From Tropicimonas marinistellae (GTDB taxonomy: Bacteria; Pseudomonadota; Alphaproteobacteria; Rhodobacterales; Rhodobacteraceae): a stretch of DNA of 64,000 nt. Of the stretch, positions 51,594-60,409 are shown piece by piece (within the stretch, counting starts at the first letter, position 1; every line of letters begins with the position of its first letter). The DNA lies in NCBI RefSeq assembly GCF_001509585.1, contig NZ_LNCI01000001.1:434001-498000 (forward strand). Reading direction: 5' to 3'. A model generated the notes under the pieces. The model worked only from the letters and a program-made list of their open reading frames with translations, did not search any database and was not told where the DNA came from. The position numbers were made by a program, and so were the translations under genes.

Positions 51594-52670
51594 TCAGAGC
51601 CCCAATGCTCCATGGCGGCGCAGCAGGATCCAGAGGAAGACCGGCGCGCCGAGGACGGCGGTCACGATTCCGATTGGCAATTCGGCCGGGGCAATGATGG
51701 TGCGGCTGATCAGATCGGCGCCAAGCAAAAGCGAGGCTCCAAGAAGTGCGGAATTGGGCAGAAGGTGGTGGTGGTCCGGCCCGCTCGCGAGCCGGAGCAG
51801 ATGTGGCACGACTATGCCCACGAAACCGATTCCCCCAGACACGGCGACAGCGGCGCCGGTGGCCCCGGCGACCGACAGGATCGCAGCGTTTTTCATTCGC
51901 TGGACCGGCACTCCCATGTGCGCGGCGGCAGCCTCACCGAGCGCGAGTGCGTTGAGCGCACGGGCGAGAAAAGGCGTCACGCCCAAGGCCAGCGCGACGA
52001 TGGGCAGACTGGCGGCAACCTTTTCCCAGGTTGCGCCCGCGAGTGAGCCCATTCCCCAGAACGTCAGGTCTCTCAATTGCGCGTCATTGGCCCGGTATAT
52101 GAGGATGCCGGAGATCGCCGACGCAAGTGCGGCGAATGCGATGCCCGCAAGAAGCATCGTGGCAACTGACGTTTGTCCACGCTGCGTGGCGACACGGTAC
52201 AAGAGCAGCGTCGTCACCCATCCTCCAAGGAAGGCTGCAAGAGAGACCAGATGGCGGCCGAACAGATCCTGAAACACCGCTGGAAGAAAACCGCCGAGCA
52301 CGATGGCCATTATCGCACCAAGGCTCGCACCCGCGGAAACGCCGACGATGCCAGGGTCGGCCAACGGATTGCGAAACAAGCCCTGAAGTACAGCGCCGGA
52401 GACGGCAAGTGCAGATCCAACAAGCATACCGAGAAGCAGTCGCGGAAGCCGGATGTCGAAGAGAATGACGCGGTCCATCTGCGAAAGGTCCCGTCCGGCG
52501 AAAAGATCCGCCAAGACGGTCCAAAGTGATGTACCAGCCGCGCCGGTCGCAAGGCTCAGGATGCTCGTCAGGCCAAGCAATAATGTGAGCCAGAGCGTCA
52601 GGCTGCGGGCTCGTTGTCGGCGATCCACAACGGCAACGGTCGCCGTGGAGTCCGGGGAGGCGAGGCTCAC
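51594..52670 (-). CDS. hmuU: heme ABC transporter permease
   Basis: 358-residue FecCD/BtuC-type permease with about nine to ten membrane helices. Family motifs: DIRLPRLLLGMLVGSALAVSGAVLQGLFRNPLADPGIVGVSAGAS and GIVVPHLLRL. GTG start at 52670 overlaps the hmuT stop as GTGA. It forms the inner-membrane pore for heme delivered by HmuT. Confidence 0.93.
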   Translation of the reverse strand: MSLASPDSTATVAVVDRRQRARSLTLWLTLLLGLTSILSLATGAAGTSLWTVLADLFAGRDLSQMDRVILFDIRLPRLLLGMLVGSALAVSGAVLQGLFRNPLADPGIVGVSAGASLGAIMAIVLGGFLPAVFQDLFGRHLVSLAAFLGGWVTTLLLYRVATQRGQTSVATMLLAGIAFAALASAISGILIYRANDAQLRDLTFWGMGSLAGATWEKVAASLPIVALALGVTPFLARALNALALGEAAAAHMGVPVQRMKNAAILSVAGATGAAVAVSGGIGFVGIVVPHLLRLASGPDHHHLLPNSALLGASLLLGADLISRTIIAPAELPIGIVTAVLGAPVFLWILLRRHGALGL

Positions 52671-53548
52671 GATCCCTCCGCCGCGTCGAGCGCTTCGGAC
52701 AGCGCGACGACCGCGGATGCCGTGCGAGGCCCGAACCCGAGCAGGTGCAGACCATCCATTTGAATGAGGTTCTTTGTTCTTCCGGCCGGTGTGCTGGCAA
52801 TGGCGGGAAGCGCGAAAAGATCCCTGGTGGCGGTGGCATGATCGCCCCCGCGATCCATCATCAAGATCACATCCGGCGCCGCCGACGTGATCGCCTCGTC
52901 GGATATTGGTTTGTAGCCCTCGTAGCCGGTCACGGCATTGACCCCACCGGCCATGGCAATAATCGCATCGGCGGCGGTTCCCGTGCCGGATGCCATAATG
53001 CGCCCGCCCTGGGCAGAAATGACGAAGAGCACGCGTTTGCCGGACGCGCCCTGCTGTGCGGTCGCGATTGCCTGATCGAGCGCTTTCCCGACGTCCGCCG
53101 ACAACGCTTCGGCAGCATCGGGCTCTCCCAGTGCCGCGCCAACCGCGCGGATCTTCTGTTCGATGGCTTCTTTCGTGTAGCCCTCGGGGATTGTAACAAA
53201 TGGAACCTGGGCCGCGTCCAAGACCTCGATGGCGTCGGGTGGGCCTGCGCCCTCGATCGCGACGATCAGATCTGGCGTGAGCGACAGCACGCCCTCAGGC
53301 GACAATGCTCTCATGTAGCCCACGTCCGGAAGCGCTTCGGCTTCTGGCGGGTAGGTCGAGGTTGTGTCGCGCGCAACGAGGCGGTCCTGTTGACCCAGGG
53401 CGTACGCAATTTCGGTGACGTCGCCGCCGACAGTGACCACTCGCGTCGCGCGAGTTTCGTCGGACAAGGCCACGCTAGTACCAAGAATGACCCCTAGCGC
53501 CAGGGTCATGAAAAGGATGCCACGGCCATAGAGTGACAGACCTCTCAT
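52667..53548 (-). CDS. hmuT: periplasmic heme-binding protein
   Basis: 293 residues. Signal peptide about 1-29 (LYGRGILFMTLALGVILG). The mature part is a class III (helical-backbone) binding protein: RVVTVGGDVTEIAYALGQQDRLVARDTTSTYPPEA holds the region with the heme-ligand Tyr of HmuT-type proteins, and VGYMRALSPEGVLSLTPDLI follows. The start at 53548 overlaps the hmuS stop (ATGA). It carries heme from an outer-membrane receptor to HmuUV; the receptor gene is not in this window. Confidence 0.92.
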   Translation of the reverse strand: MRGLSLYGRGILFMTLALGVILGTSVALSDETRATRVVTVGGDVTEIAYALGQQDRLVARDTTSTYPPEAEALPDVGYMRALSPEGVLSLTPDLIVAIEGAGPPDAIEVLDAAQVPFVTIPEGYTKEAIEQKIRAVGAALGEPDAAEALSADVGKALDQAIATAQQGASGKRVLFVISAQGGRIMASGTGTAADAIIAMAGGVNAVTGYEGYKPISDEAITSAAPDVILMMDRGGDHATATRDLFALPAIASTPAGRTKNLIQMDGLHLLGFGPRTASAVVALSEALDAAEGS

Positions 53549-54609
53549 TGCGCGGCCTCCGCATGAAGTGGCGGCAGGTCTGCAACAACATCATTCCAAT
53601 CCGGACGGAAGTCCCGCGCATCGCTTCGCCGGCCGAAGACCTGGAATATCAGCGCGCCGTCCGCATCGAAGGCTTCGACCGAGATTGCCGCCCCGCGCTT
53701 CGTGGGCTTGTCCACGGCCCAGACCTCGGCGATGTGGTCGCTCCGCAAATGCAAATTGAATCCGGGGTCGAGTACGTTTTGCCAGGGACCCATTTGCTTG
53801 AGGCTGTGGATCGGTCCGCCGTGGATTTCGATGCACCCGCGGTTGCCGACAAAGATCATGATTTCGGTTTCCCTGGCTTGGACCGACTCAAGCATCAGGT
53901 TCACGGCCTCAGGTGCAAGCTGCCGCACAAAGGGTGCACCGGCGACGCGATAGGCGCCGAGCCGGTTCATTTTCAGTTTCGATGTCAGGCGCAGGAACTG
54001 GTGCGTGTCGGTTAGCCGGCCCCATTCACTCCTGAGTTCCGCGATCTTGGCCGGGTTGGTTCTGGCGGCTTCGGTTGGCTTGCGGGGCGCAACGGTCAGT
54101 GTTGTGGATTGGTCGCCCAGTGCCAAATCGGTAACCAGTCTTTGCCAATGCGTCACGTCCGACGTTTCGCGAAGGTGAACCTTGTGTACGGCATCACCGG
54201 CTGCATCGAACACCTGGATTGACCGTCGAATCCCGGTTTCGGTCTCCTTCTCGACAGCGAAAGCCGAAACCCAGTGGCTCGGAAACATCCGAAGATCGAT
54301 CTCCGGCGTGAGCGTCATCGCGGCGTGTTCACCGGGATGGTAGTTGTCGTAACTGCCGACTTTCTCGATGACGCAACTCCGATTTCGCGTTAACGCCATG
54401 ACCTCGCCAAGCCCGGTGATCATTGGAATGATCTGGTCGGGATGGGCAGCGATCCGTGTTGCGCCGTAACCGATCTGCGCCACGTGTGCTGCAACGAGTT
54501 GCGCCTCCGTGAGGCCAAGCTCTTCGGCGAGGTCGCGGGAACGGGCCTTTGGATTCTCCCGGCAAGCCGCGCGGATTTCTTCCGCGCTTGTCGATTCTGT
54601 CTGCGTCAT
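53545..54609 (-). CDS. hmuS: hemin-degrading / heme-handling factor
   Basis: 354 residues built of two HemS-type repeats (about 1-170 and 190-354), each ending in a motif such as MFPSHWVSAFAVEKE and LRSDHIAEVWAVDKPTKRG. The N-terminal AEELGLTEAQLVAAHVAQIG is a family hallmark. HemS/HmuS proteins bind or degrade imported heme in the cytoplasm. It is the first gene of the operon, with its start at 54609. Confidence 0.92.
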   Translation of the reverse strand: MTQTESTSAEEIRAACRENPKARSRDLAEELGLTEAQLVAAHVAQIGYGATRIAAHPDQIIPMITGLGEVMALTRNRSCVIEKVGSYDNYHPGEHAAMTLTPEIDLRMFPSHWVSAFAVEKETETGIRRSIQVFDAAGDAVHKVHLRETSDVTHWQRLVTDLALGDQSTTLTVAPRKPTEAARTNPAKIAELRSEWGRLTDTHQFLRLTSKLKMNRLGAYRVAGAPFVRQLAPEAVNLMLESVQARETEIMIFVGNRGCIEIHGGPIHSLKQMGPWQNVLDPGFNLHLRSDHIAEVWAVDKPTKRGAAISVEAFDADGALIFQVFGRRSDARDFRPDWNDVVADLPPLHAEAAQ

Positions 54610-54684
54610 GTGTCTCTCGCGGATATCTGGGAACCTGGCTGTGGCCCGCCACTTGCGCGCACCTGAGCTGGGACAAGTATGTTG

Positions 54685-54710
54685 GCGGCACCGAGAGGTG
54701 CCGCTTTATT
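54685..54710 (+). terminator. orphan rho-independent terminator upstream of hmuS
   Basis: Perfect eight-base arms GCGGCACC and GGTGCCGC around GAGA, followed by TTTATT. It reads as a terminator on the plus strand, but no plus-strand gene precedes it: hmuS starts at 54609 on the opposite strand. It may end a divergent short transcript or act in the 5' leader of hmuS on the minus strand. Confidence 0.7.
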
Positions 54711-54890
54711 GTCGACTGTTTTAGTGCGACATGATGGGCGGCTCAAGTCGGAACGTCCGTCGCGTCGCGACGTCGTGCATCGGCGGGCGATGGGCTTTCA
54801 TTGCCGCACTTGGATTCTGCAAGCCGCGGTCGTATCGATGGCAAAGCGCGGGGAAGCGGTATCAGAGGCCAGAAATACAGCGAGCGACAT

Positions 54891-55607
54891 ATGATCAAAA
54901 CCTATTGGAACATACCCACCGGCGCCGCAGCGGCGTTTGTGGCAATTGCGTGCGGTTCTAATGCGAGCGCCAATGGCATGCTCACGACAGACGCGGAGGC
55001 CGCGCCCGTCGCGGCCGTGGTCGCAAGCCAGTTCGCCGGCGGATATGCCGGTATCAGCCTCGGGTACGCATTTGGCGGCGATGACGACGTTGGCGTGCGA
55101 GGTGGAGGATTGAGCGGCACGGAGACAATCGGGTCGCTTGAGGCAGGAGGTACACTCGGCGGATTGCAGTTGGGCTATCGCTGGGATCTAGATCCGGTCC
55201 TGATTGGCTTGGAGATCGGGGTAACTGGCGGTGACCTGTCCGATTCCTTCGACAACTCGGACGGTGCGGCGGAAACCGAACTACAGCATGAAGTTTCCTT
55301 GCGCGGGTCTCTGGGATGGGAGTTGAACGCCGAAACACTGCTCTACGGATTTGTTGGCGTCTCGCAGGCAGAATTCGACTACGAGGTCTCCGGCCCGGAC
55401 GGTGCGGACATCGACGAGAGCTTCTCTCCAACCGGCTATCTCGCAGGACTCGGAGCCGAATGGGCCCTCGGAGAAAATTGGTCGTTGAGGGGAGAATACC
55501 GGTACACCAACTACGGAAAAGAGACGCTGTCAGACAACGCAGGGCACAAGACGGAGGCGACACCGAAGTTCCATCTGGTTTCGCTTGGGTTGAACTACCG
55601 GTTTTGA
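54891..55607 (+). CDS. outer-membrane beta-barrel protein (Omp25/OmpA-like barrel)
   Basis: 238 residues. A signal peptide covers about 1-28 (GAAAAFVAIACGSNASANG). Repeated beta-hairpins with alternating polar and hydrophobic residues follow, with Gly-Tyr/Asp-rich turns (FAGGYAGISLGYAFGGDDDV; GWELNAETLLYGFVGVSQAEF; SLRGEYRYTNYG), ending SLGLNYRF with the terminal Phe used by the BAM machinery. It resembles eight-stranded Omp25/31-type barrels. The ATG at 54891 lacks a strong ribosome site; an upstream frame starts at 54801 without a signal peptide. It is not a TonB receptor. Convergent with livF. Confidence 0.78.
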   Translation: MIKTYWNIPTGAAAAFVAIACGSNASANGMLTTDAEAAPVAAVVASQFAGGYAGISLGYAFGGDDDVGVRGGGLSGTETIGSLEAGGTLGGLQLGYRWDLDPVLIGLEIGVTGGDLSDSFDNSDGAAETELQHEVSLRGSLGWELNAETLLYGFVGVSQAEFDYEVSGPDGADIDESFSPTGYLAGLGAEWALGENWSLRGEYRYTNYGKETLSDNAGHKTEATPKFHLVSLGLNYRF

Positions 55608-55637
55608 ACGCCAGCGAAGCGGCTCCCGCCGACACGC

Positions 55638-56324
55638 TCACACGCCGAGGTGTCGCTGACTGATCTCGTCGGTCAACCTGTCGATTCCGTCCGACCAGAC
55701 CGTACGACCGCGTTCCAGAATCACCGCCTTGTCGCAAGCGCCACGCAGTTCGGCAAGTGACTTGTCGATCACCATCATCGCCATGCCGCTCTCGGACTTG
55801 AGGCGGGCGATCGCGGCCCAAATCTCCTGCCGGACGATGGGAGCAAGTCCTTCTGTCGCTTCGTCGAGGATCAGCAGTCGCGGGTTGGTCATCAGCGCGC
55901 GCGCCATCGCAAGCATCTGTTGTTCCCCACCGGAGAGGAGCGCCGCACGCTGGCGTTGCCGCTCACCAAGTCGGGGAAACAAAGTGACGGCACGGTCCAG
56001 ATCCCAATGGCCAGGACGGGCTGCCGCGAGGAGGTTCTCGGCAACGGTGAGATCGCGAAAGCAGCGCCGGCCCTCTGGTACGAGGCCGATCCCGAGCCGC
56101 GCGGCGCGGTGACTCGACAGCGCGGCGAGGTCCTGTCCGTCGAATGTGAGGCGTCCCGCGGCCGGGATCATCCGGCAGATCGTTCGGACCGTCGTCGTTT
56201 TGCCCATACCGTTGCGGCCCATGACCGCCAGCGCCTCGCCCTCGGCGATGCGCAGATCGATTCCGAACAATGCTTGGCTCGCCCCGTACGAAGCCGTGAC
56301 GCCTTCCAACTCCAGCAAGGTCAC
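55638..56324 (-). CDS. livF: branched-chain-type ABC transporter ATPase LivF
   Basis: 228 residues: Walker A GRNGMGKTTTVRTI, Q-loop LVPEGRRCF, signature LSGGEQQMLAMARAL, Walker B LLILDEATEGLAP. This is the short LivF-type ATPase of the HAAT family. GTG start at 56324 overlaps the livG stop. Last gene of the five-gene importer operon. The HAAT family carries branched-chain amino acids, urea or aromatic acids, so the name denotes the family, not the substrate. Confidence 0.9.
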   Translation of the reverse strand: MTLLELEGVTASYGASQALFGIDLRIAEGEALAVMGRNGMGKTTTVRTICRMIPAAGRLTFDGQDLAALSSHRAARLGIGLVPEGRRCFRDLTVAENLLAAARPGHWDLDRAVTLFPRLGERQRQRAALLSGGEQQMLAMARALMTNPRLLILDEATEGLAPIVRQEIWAAIARLKSESGMAMMVIDKSLAELRGACDKAVILERGRTVWSDGIDRLTDEISQRHLGV

Positions 56325-57070
56325 GGCGTCTCTCCCAGATAGGCGATCTGAACCTCCCGGTCGCCGCGGATCTCTTCCACTGTGCCGGTTGCGATCACCC
56401 GCCCATAGACGAGCACGCTGATCCGGTCGGCGAGCGCGAAGACCGCGTCCATATCGTGCTCCACCAGAAGGATAGGAGCTTCGGCGCGCAGTTCATCCAG
56501 AAAACCGGTGAGGCGCTTCGAACCCTCGGCGCCAAGTCCGGCCATCGGCTCGTCCATCACGAAGGCGCGCGGTTCCAGTGTAAGGGCGACGGCGACTTCC
56601 AACTGCCTGCGCTGCCCGTGGCTGAGGTCGGCGGTGCGCGTCGCGGCCATCTCGGTCAGTCCGGTGCGTGCAAGTGCGGCCTCCGCCCGATCGCGCAGTG
56701 TACTGTCCCGCAAAACCGGACGCAGGAACTGCCAGGGTCGACCGGCTCGGCCGAGGGCACCAAGCAGGACGTTTTGCAAGACCGTGTCCTGCATCGCCAA
56801 AGCCGAGATCTGGAAGGTTCGCCCGAGCCCCATGCGGGCCCGTGTCCGGGTGGTTTCGCGGGTCACATCGCGACCAAGGAAATGCACGGTCCCACTATCC
56901 GGGGCGAGCGCGCCGCAGATCTGTGCGATGAGCGTGGATTTGCCCGCACCGTTGGGGCCGATGATCGCATGAATCTCGCCTGGACGAAGGTCCACCGATA
57001 CCTCGTCGCATGCCCGGAGCGCGCCGAAGCTCTTGGTAAGGCCGCGCGCGGCGAGTACCGGCTCAGTCAT
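56321..57070 (-). CDS. livG: branched-chain-type ABC transporter ATPase LivG
   Basis: 249 residues: Walker A GPNGAGKSTLIAQI, signature DLSHGQRRQLEVAVAL, Walker B FVMDEPMAGLG, H-loop VEHDMD, and the typical C-terminal extension. The start at 57070 (MTEPVLAARG) overlaps the livM stop by 8 bp; the frame extends upstream within livM only. Pairs with LivF to power the importer. Confidence 0.9.
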   Translation of the reverse strand: MTEPVLAARGLTKSFGALRACDEVSVDLRPGEIHAIIGPNGAGKSTLIAQICGALAPDSGTVHFLGRDVTRETTRTRARMGLGRTFQISALAMQDTVLQNVLLGALGRAGRPWQFLRPVLRDSTLRDRAEAALARTGLTEMAATRTADLSHGQRRQLEVAVALTLEPRAFVMDEPMAGLGAEGSKRLTGFLDELRAEAPILLVEHDMDAVFALADRISVLVYGRVIATGTVEEIRGDREVQIAYLGETP

Positions 57071-58046
57071 GGGCCTGCTCCCGTCCGGCCACGAGTCCCA
57101 CGAGCCCGCCTCGCCCAAAGAGGACGACGAATAGGAGCGCGGCGCCCAGGAAAATCTGCCAATGCTCGTTGATGCCGCCCAGCAGGTGTTCAAGCAGGAC
57201 ATAGAGTGCCGCGCCCGCCACCGGGCCGAACAGTCGCCCGACGCCCCCAAGGATGATAAAGATCATAATCTCGCCGGACATCTGCCAACTGAACATCGTG
57301 GGGCTGACGAAGCGGTTGAGATCGGCAAAGAGCGCGCCGGCGAGGCCGGTGATCGCGCCGGAAATCACCAGTGCAACCAGCTTCAAGCGCATCGGATCGA
57401 GCCCAACGGTTTCTACACGCTGCGGCACCTGGCGCGCCGCGCCCAGCGCGAGTCCGAAGGGGGATTTGGCCAGCCGCCAGTTGAGCCATAGCACAACGCA
57501 GAGTAGCGCGAGGCAGATACCGTAGAACTGGATCGGTACCAGCGTGTTGAGGCCGGGGAACCCGTTTCGGACGTAGATCGACAGCCCATCTTCTCCGCCG
57601 TAGGCAGGCCAGGAGATCGTGAAGAAATAGGCCATCTGACCAAAGGCGAGCGTGATCATGATGAAATAGACGCCCGCCGTGCGCAGCGACAAGAGCCCGA
57701 TCAGCAGCGCGGCGAGCGCGGAGGCGAGAACTGCGGCCAGCCAGATTACCGGCATGGACTTTGTGCCTTCGAAGAGAAACGGCCATTCCATGAGCGGCGT
57801 GTAGCTCTGGGCGTGATGGGCGAGGATGCCCATCGCATAGCCGCCGATGCCGAAATAGACCGCGTGGCCGAGGCTCACCAGCCCGCCGAGGCCCAGCGCG
57901 ATGTTCAGCCCAACGGCCGCCAGCGCGAAGATGACGGCGCGGGTTGCAAGCGTGATCGTGAAAGGCTCGTCGGCCCAGAGCGCCCAGGTGGGAACGGCGA
58001 CCAGGAGGGCGAGCACGGCGGTATTGAACAGGGCTTCGCGGTTCAT
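57063..58046 (-). CDS. livM: branched-chain-type ABC transporter permease LivM
   Basis: 327 residues with eight or so membrane helices and the LivM signature NIALGLGGLVSLGHAVYFGIGGYAMG near residue 50. GIAGAL-like GAITGLAGALFADLNRFVSP lies in the second half. Overlaps livH at its start (ATGA) and livG at its end. Confidence 0.9.
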   Translation of the reverse strand: MNREALFNTAVLALLVAVPTWALWADEPFTITLATRAVIFALAAVGLNIALGLGGLVSLGHAVYFGIGGYAMGILAHHAQSYTPLMEWPFLFEGTKSMPVIWLAAVLASALAALLIGLLSLRTAGVYFIMITLAFGQMAYFFTISWPAYGGEDGLSIYVRNGFPGLNTLVPIQFYGICLALLCVVLWLNWRLAKSPFGLALGAARQVPQRVETVGLDPMRLKLVALVISGAITGLAGALFADLNRFVSPTMFSWQMSGEIMIFIILGGVGRLFGPVAGAALYVLLEHLLGGINEHWQIFLGAALLFVVLFGRGGLVGLVAGREQAHD

Positions 58047-58963
58047 CCGCGGGCTCCGAAGAGGCCGGTGGGGCGCCAGACGAGAACGGCGGCCATCAGG
58101 ATGTAGATCGCCATCGAGGCGAAGGCCGACCCGACTGTCGTCGCCTTGGCCGGGTCCATGAAGAGCTTGAAGGCCTCCGGCAGGAAGATGCCGCCGAGCG
58201 TATCGGTAAGCCCCACCAGGAGGGCTGCCACCAGCGCGCCGCCGATGGAACCGATGCCGCCGATGACGATCACGACGAAGGCGAGAATCAGCACCGGCTC
58301 GCCCATGCCCACCTGCACCGACTGGATCGCCCCAACCAGGGCGCCCGCCAGACCCGCGAGCCCGGCGCCAAGGGCAAAGACAAGCGTGTAGAGGCGCGTG
58401 ATATCGACACCGAGCGCTGCGATCATTTCACGGTCGTTTTCGCCAGCGCGGATCTTGATGCCGAGGCGGGTGCGCGTGATCAGCAGCCAAAGGCCCGCCG
58501 CCACCGCGAAACCGAACACGATGAGTGCCAGCCTGTAGGCCGGGTAGAGCACGCCGCCCGGCAACCGCACGGGGCCGGAAAGCCAGTCCGGCGTGTCGAG
58601 ATAGAGCGGAAAGGACCCGAAGAGCCAGCGCGTGCCCTCGGAGAAGATCAGGATCAGCGCGAATGTCGCAAGCACCTGGTCAAGGTGATCCTTGTTGTAG
58701 AGCCGCCGGATGATCGCCAGTTCCACCAGCGCGCCCGCAAGCGCCGCGGCCACCAATGCGGCCAGCAGCGCCAGGAGAAACGAACCGGTTGCACCCGCAA
58801 CAGCTGCGGCTGCAAAGGCACCGATCATGTAGAGCGACCCATGGGCGAGGTTGATCAGTCCCATCACGCCGAAAATCAGCGTTAGCCCGGCCGCCATGAG
58901 AAACAGCATGACGCCGAATTGCAGGCCGTTGAGCACCTGCTCTGCAATCAGAAGTGCGGACAT
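58043..58963 (-). CDS. livH: branched-chain-type ABC transporter permease LivH
   Basis: 306 residues, about eight helices; LivH signature NGLQFGVMLFLMAAGLTLIFGVMGLINLAHGSLYM at the N-terminus and GENDREMIAALGVD in the cytoplasmic loop. It begins 50 bp after the binding-protein stop, across a GC hairpin. Confidence 0.9.
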   Translation of the reverse strand: MSALLIAEQVLNGLQFGVMLFLMAAGLTLIFGVMGLINLAHGSLYMIGAFAAAAVAGATGSFLLALLAALVAAALAGALVELAIIRRLYNKDHLDQVLATFALILIFSEGTRWLFGSFPLYLDTPDWLSGPVRLPGGVLYPAYRLALIVFGFAVAAGLWLLITRTRLGIKIRAGENDREMIAALGVDITRLYTLVFALGAGLAGLAGALVGAIQSVQVGMGEPVLILAFVVIVIGGIGSIGGALVAALLVGLTDTLGGIFLPEAFKLFMDPAKATTVGSAFASMAIYILMAAVLVWRPTGLFGARG

Positions 58964-58981
58964 GGGAGGATTCCGTCAGGT

Positions 58982-59006
58982 GCGGCCCGGCGTGGAGCCG
59001 GGCCGC
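58982..59006 (-). other. GC-rich intercistronic hairpin after HAAT binding-protein gene
   Basis: Ten-base arms GCGGCCCGGC (58982-58991) and GCCGGGCCGC (58997-59006) around GTGGA, between the binding-protein stop (59013) and the livH start (58963). No T-run. Same placement as the hairpins at 6446 and 21649. Confidence 0.7.
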
Positions 59007-59012
59007 GCGCGC

Positions 59013-60146
59013 TCACATGGAGCAGTCTTCCACATAGGCGTTCGCACGGTCTTCCAACGCCGTGCCAACGATCTTGTTGGTGAAGATCTCCCCTTCTTTG
59101 ATCACCTCGCGCACGTAGATGTCCTGCACCGGGTGCTGGTTGGCCGCGAAGGAGAAGTCACCACGGACACTGGCGAAATCAGCCTCTGCCAGCGCGGCGC
59201 GGAAGGCGTCGGCATCCGCGATATCCGCCTTGTCCAACGCCGAGAGCAGAAGGTTTGCCGTGTCGTAGCCTTGGGCGGCGTAGAGGGAGGGCAGGCGGTC
59301 GTATTTCTCCTCGAAGCCCGCGACGAAGGCGGCGTTGGCCTCGTTATCGATGTCCTTCGACCATTGCGACGTGTTCTTGACCCCGAGCGCGGCCTCGCCA
59401 ACAGCCTGAAGAATTCCTTGATCGAAGGAGAAAGCGGGGCCGACGAGCGGCAGGTCCACGCCGCTTTCGGCGTATTGCTTGAGGAAGGAGATGCCCATGC
59501 CACCGGGCAGGAAGAAGAACACGCTGTCGGCACCGCTGGCGCGGATCTGGGCAATCTCGGCGGCGTAGTCGGTCTGGCCGAGCTCCGTGTAGATCTCGCC
59601 GGCAAGCTCTCCATCGTAGAACCGCTTGAATCCATTCAGCGAGTCATGTCCGGCCGGGTAGTTCGGCGCGAGGATGAACGGCTTCGCGTAGCCGGTTGAT
59701 TTCGTATAGGCACCCGCCGCCTCGTGCAGGTTGTCGTTCTGGTAGGAGACCGAGAAGTACTTCGGGTTGCAGCCCTTGCCGGCAAGTTGCGCAGGCGCGG
59801 CATTGGTGGAGAGGTAGAACAGACCCTGGGCGGTGGCGGCGGGCACCACAGCCATTGCGAGGTTGGACCATACGATGCCGGTTAGTAGATCAACCTTGTC
59901 GGACTGGATCATTTTATCGGCGAGTTGCACCGCGACGTCTGGCTTGCGCTGGTCGTCCTCGATGATCACCTCAACATCGTCGCGGCCGGCTTGTTCGATT
60001 GCCAGCATGAAGCCGTCGCGGGTGTCGATTCCGAGGCTGGCACCGCCCCCGGACAATGTTGTGATCATGCCTACCTTCACCTCGGCCTGGGCCGAGGCTG
60101 CGAGCGCGGCCAGCCCGGCCGCCGCGAGAAGCGTCTTGGATTTCAT
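59013..60146 (-). CDS. HAAT-family ABC transporter substrate-binding protein
   Basis: 377-residue periplasmic protein of the Leu/Ile/Val-type (class I) fold. The start at 60146 gives the signal peptide MKSKTLLAAAGLAALAASAQA. The mature protein opens EVKVGMITTLSGGGASLGID and has the usual EDDQRKPDVAVQLADKMI and VGPAFSFDQGILQAVG. The LSGGGASLG opening also occurs in relatives that bind aromatic acids, and this operon lies near pcaQ/pobA; a ureohydrolase gene lies directly upstream, which points instead to a guanidino compound. The ligand is therefore open. Two Cys residues (KGCNPKYF and the C-terminal EDCSM) may form a disulfide. Confidence 0.85.
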   Translation of the reverse strand: MKSKTLLAAAGLAALAASAQAEVKVGMITTLSGGGASLGIDTRDGFMLAIEQAGRDDVEVIIEDDQRKPDVAVQLADKMIQSDKVDLLTGIVWSNLAMAVVPAATAQGLFYLSTNAAPAQLAGKGCNPKYFSVSYQNDNLHEAAGAYTKSTGYAKPFILAPNYPAGHDSLNGFKRFYDGELAGEIYTELGQTDYAAEIAQIRASGADSVFFFLPGGMGISFLKQYAESGVDLPLVGPAFSFDQGILQAVGEAALGVKNTSQWSKDIDNEANAAFVAGFEEKYDRLPSLYAAQGYDTANLLLSALDKADIADADAFRAALAEADFASVRGDFSFAANQHPVQDIYVREVIKEGEIFTNKIVGTALEDRANAYVEDCSM

Positions 60147-60409
60147 GTGCGGTCTCCCTCGTGTCGGTCGTTCTTTGGGCACCGGGCGGGTCAGGAGCCC
60201 GTCCGGCACCGATTGATTTCCATTACGGATACCTGAATCAAGCCGGATGTACATGGCGCAATCCGCGACCGGCGGCCCGAGAAATCCACAATCCGGTTAG
60301 AACGGAGAGCGATCCGCATCGGCCTTGCGTAGTTCGAATGATGTTCACCGCGCGCCGGGAGCCGATCCTTTCCAGTGTGTAGGAGTATCCGGAGCGCCTG
60401 TCGATTCGC

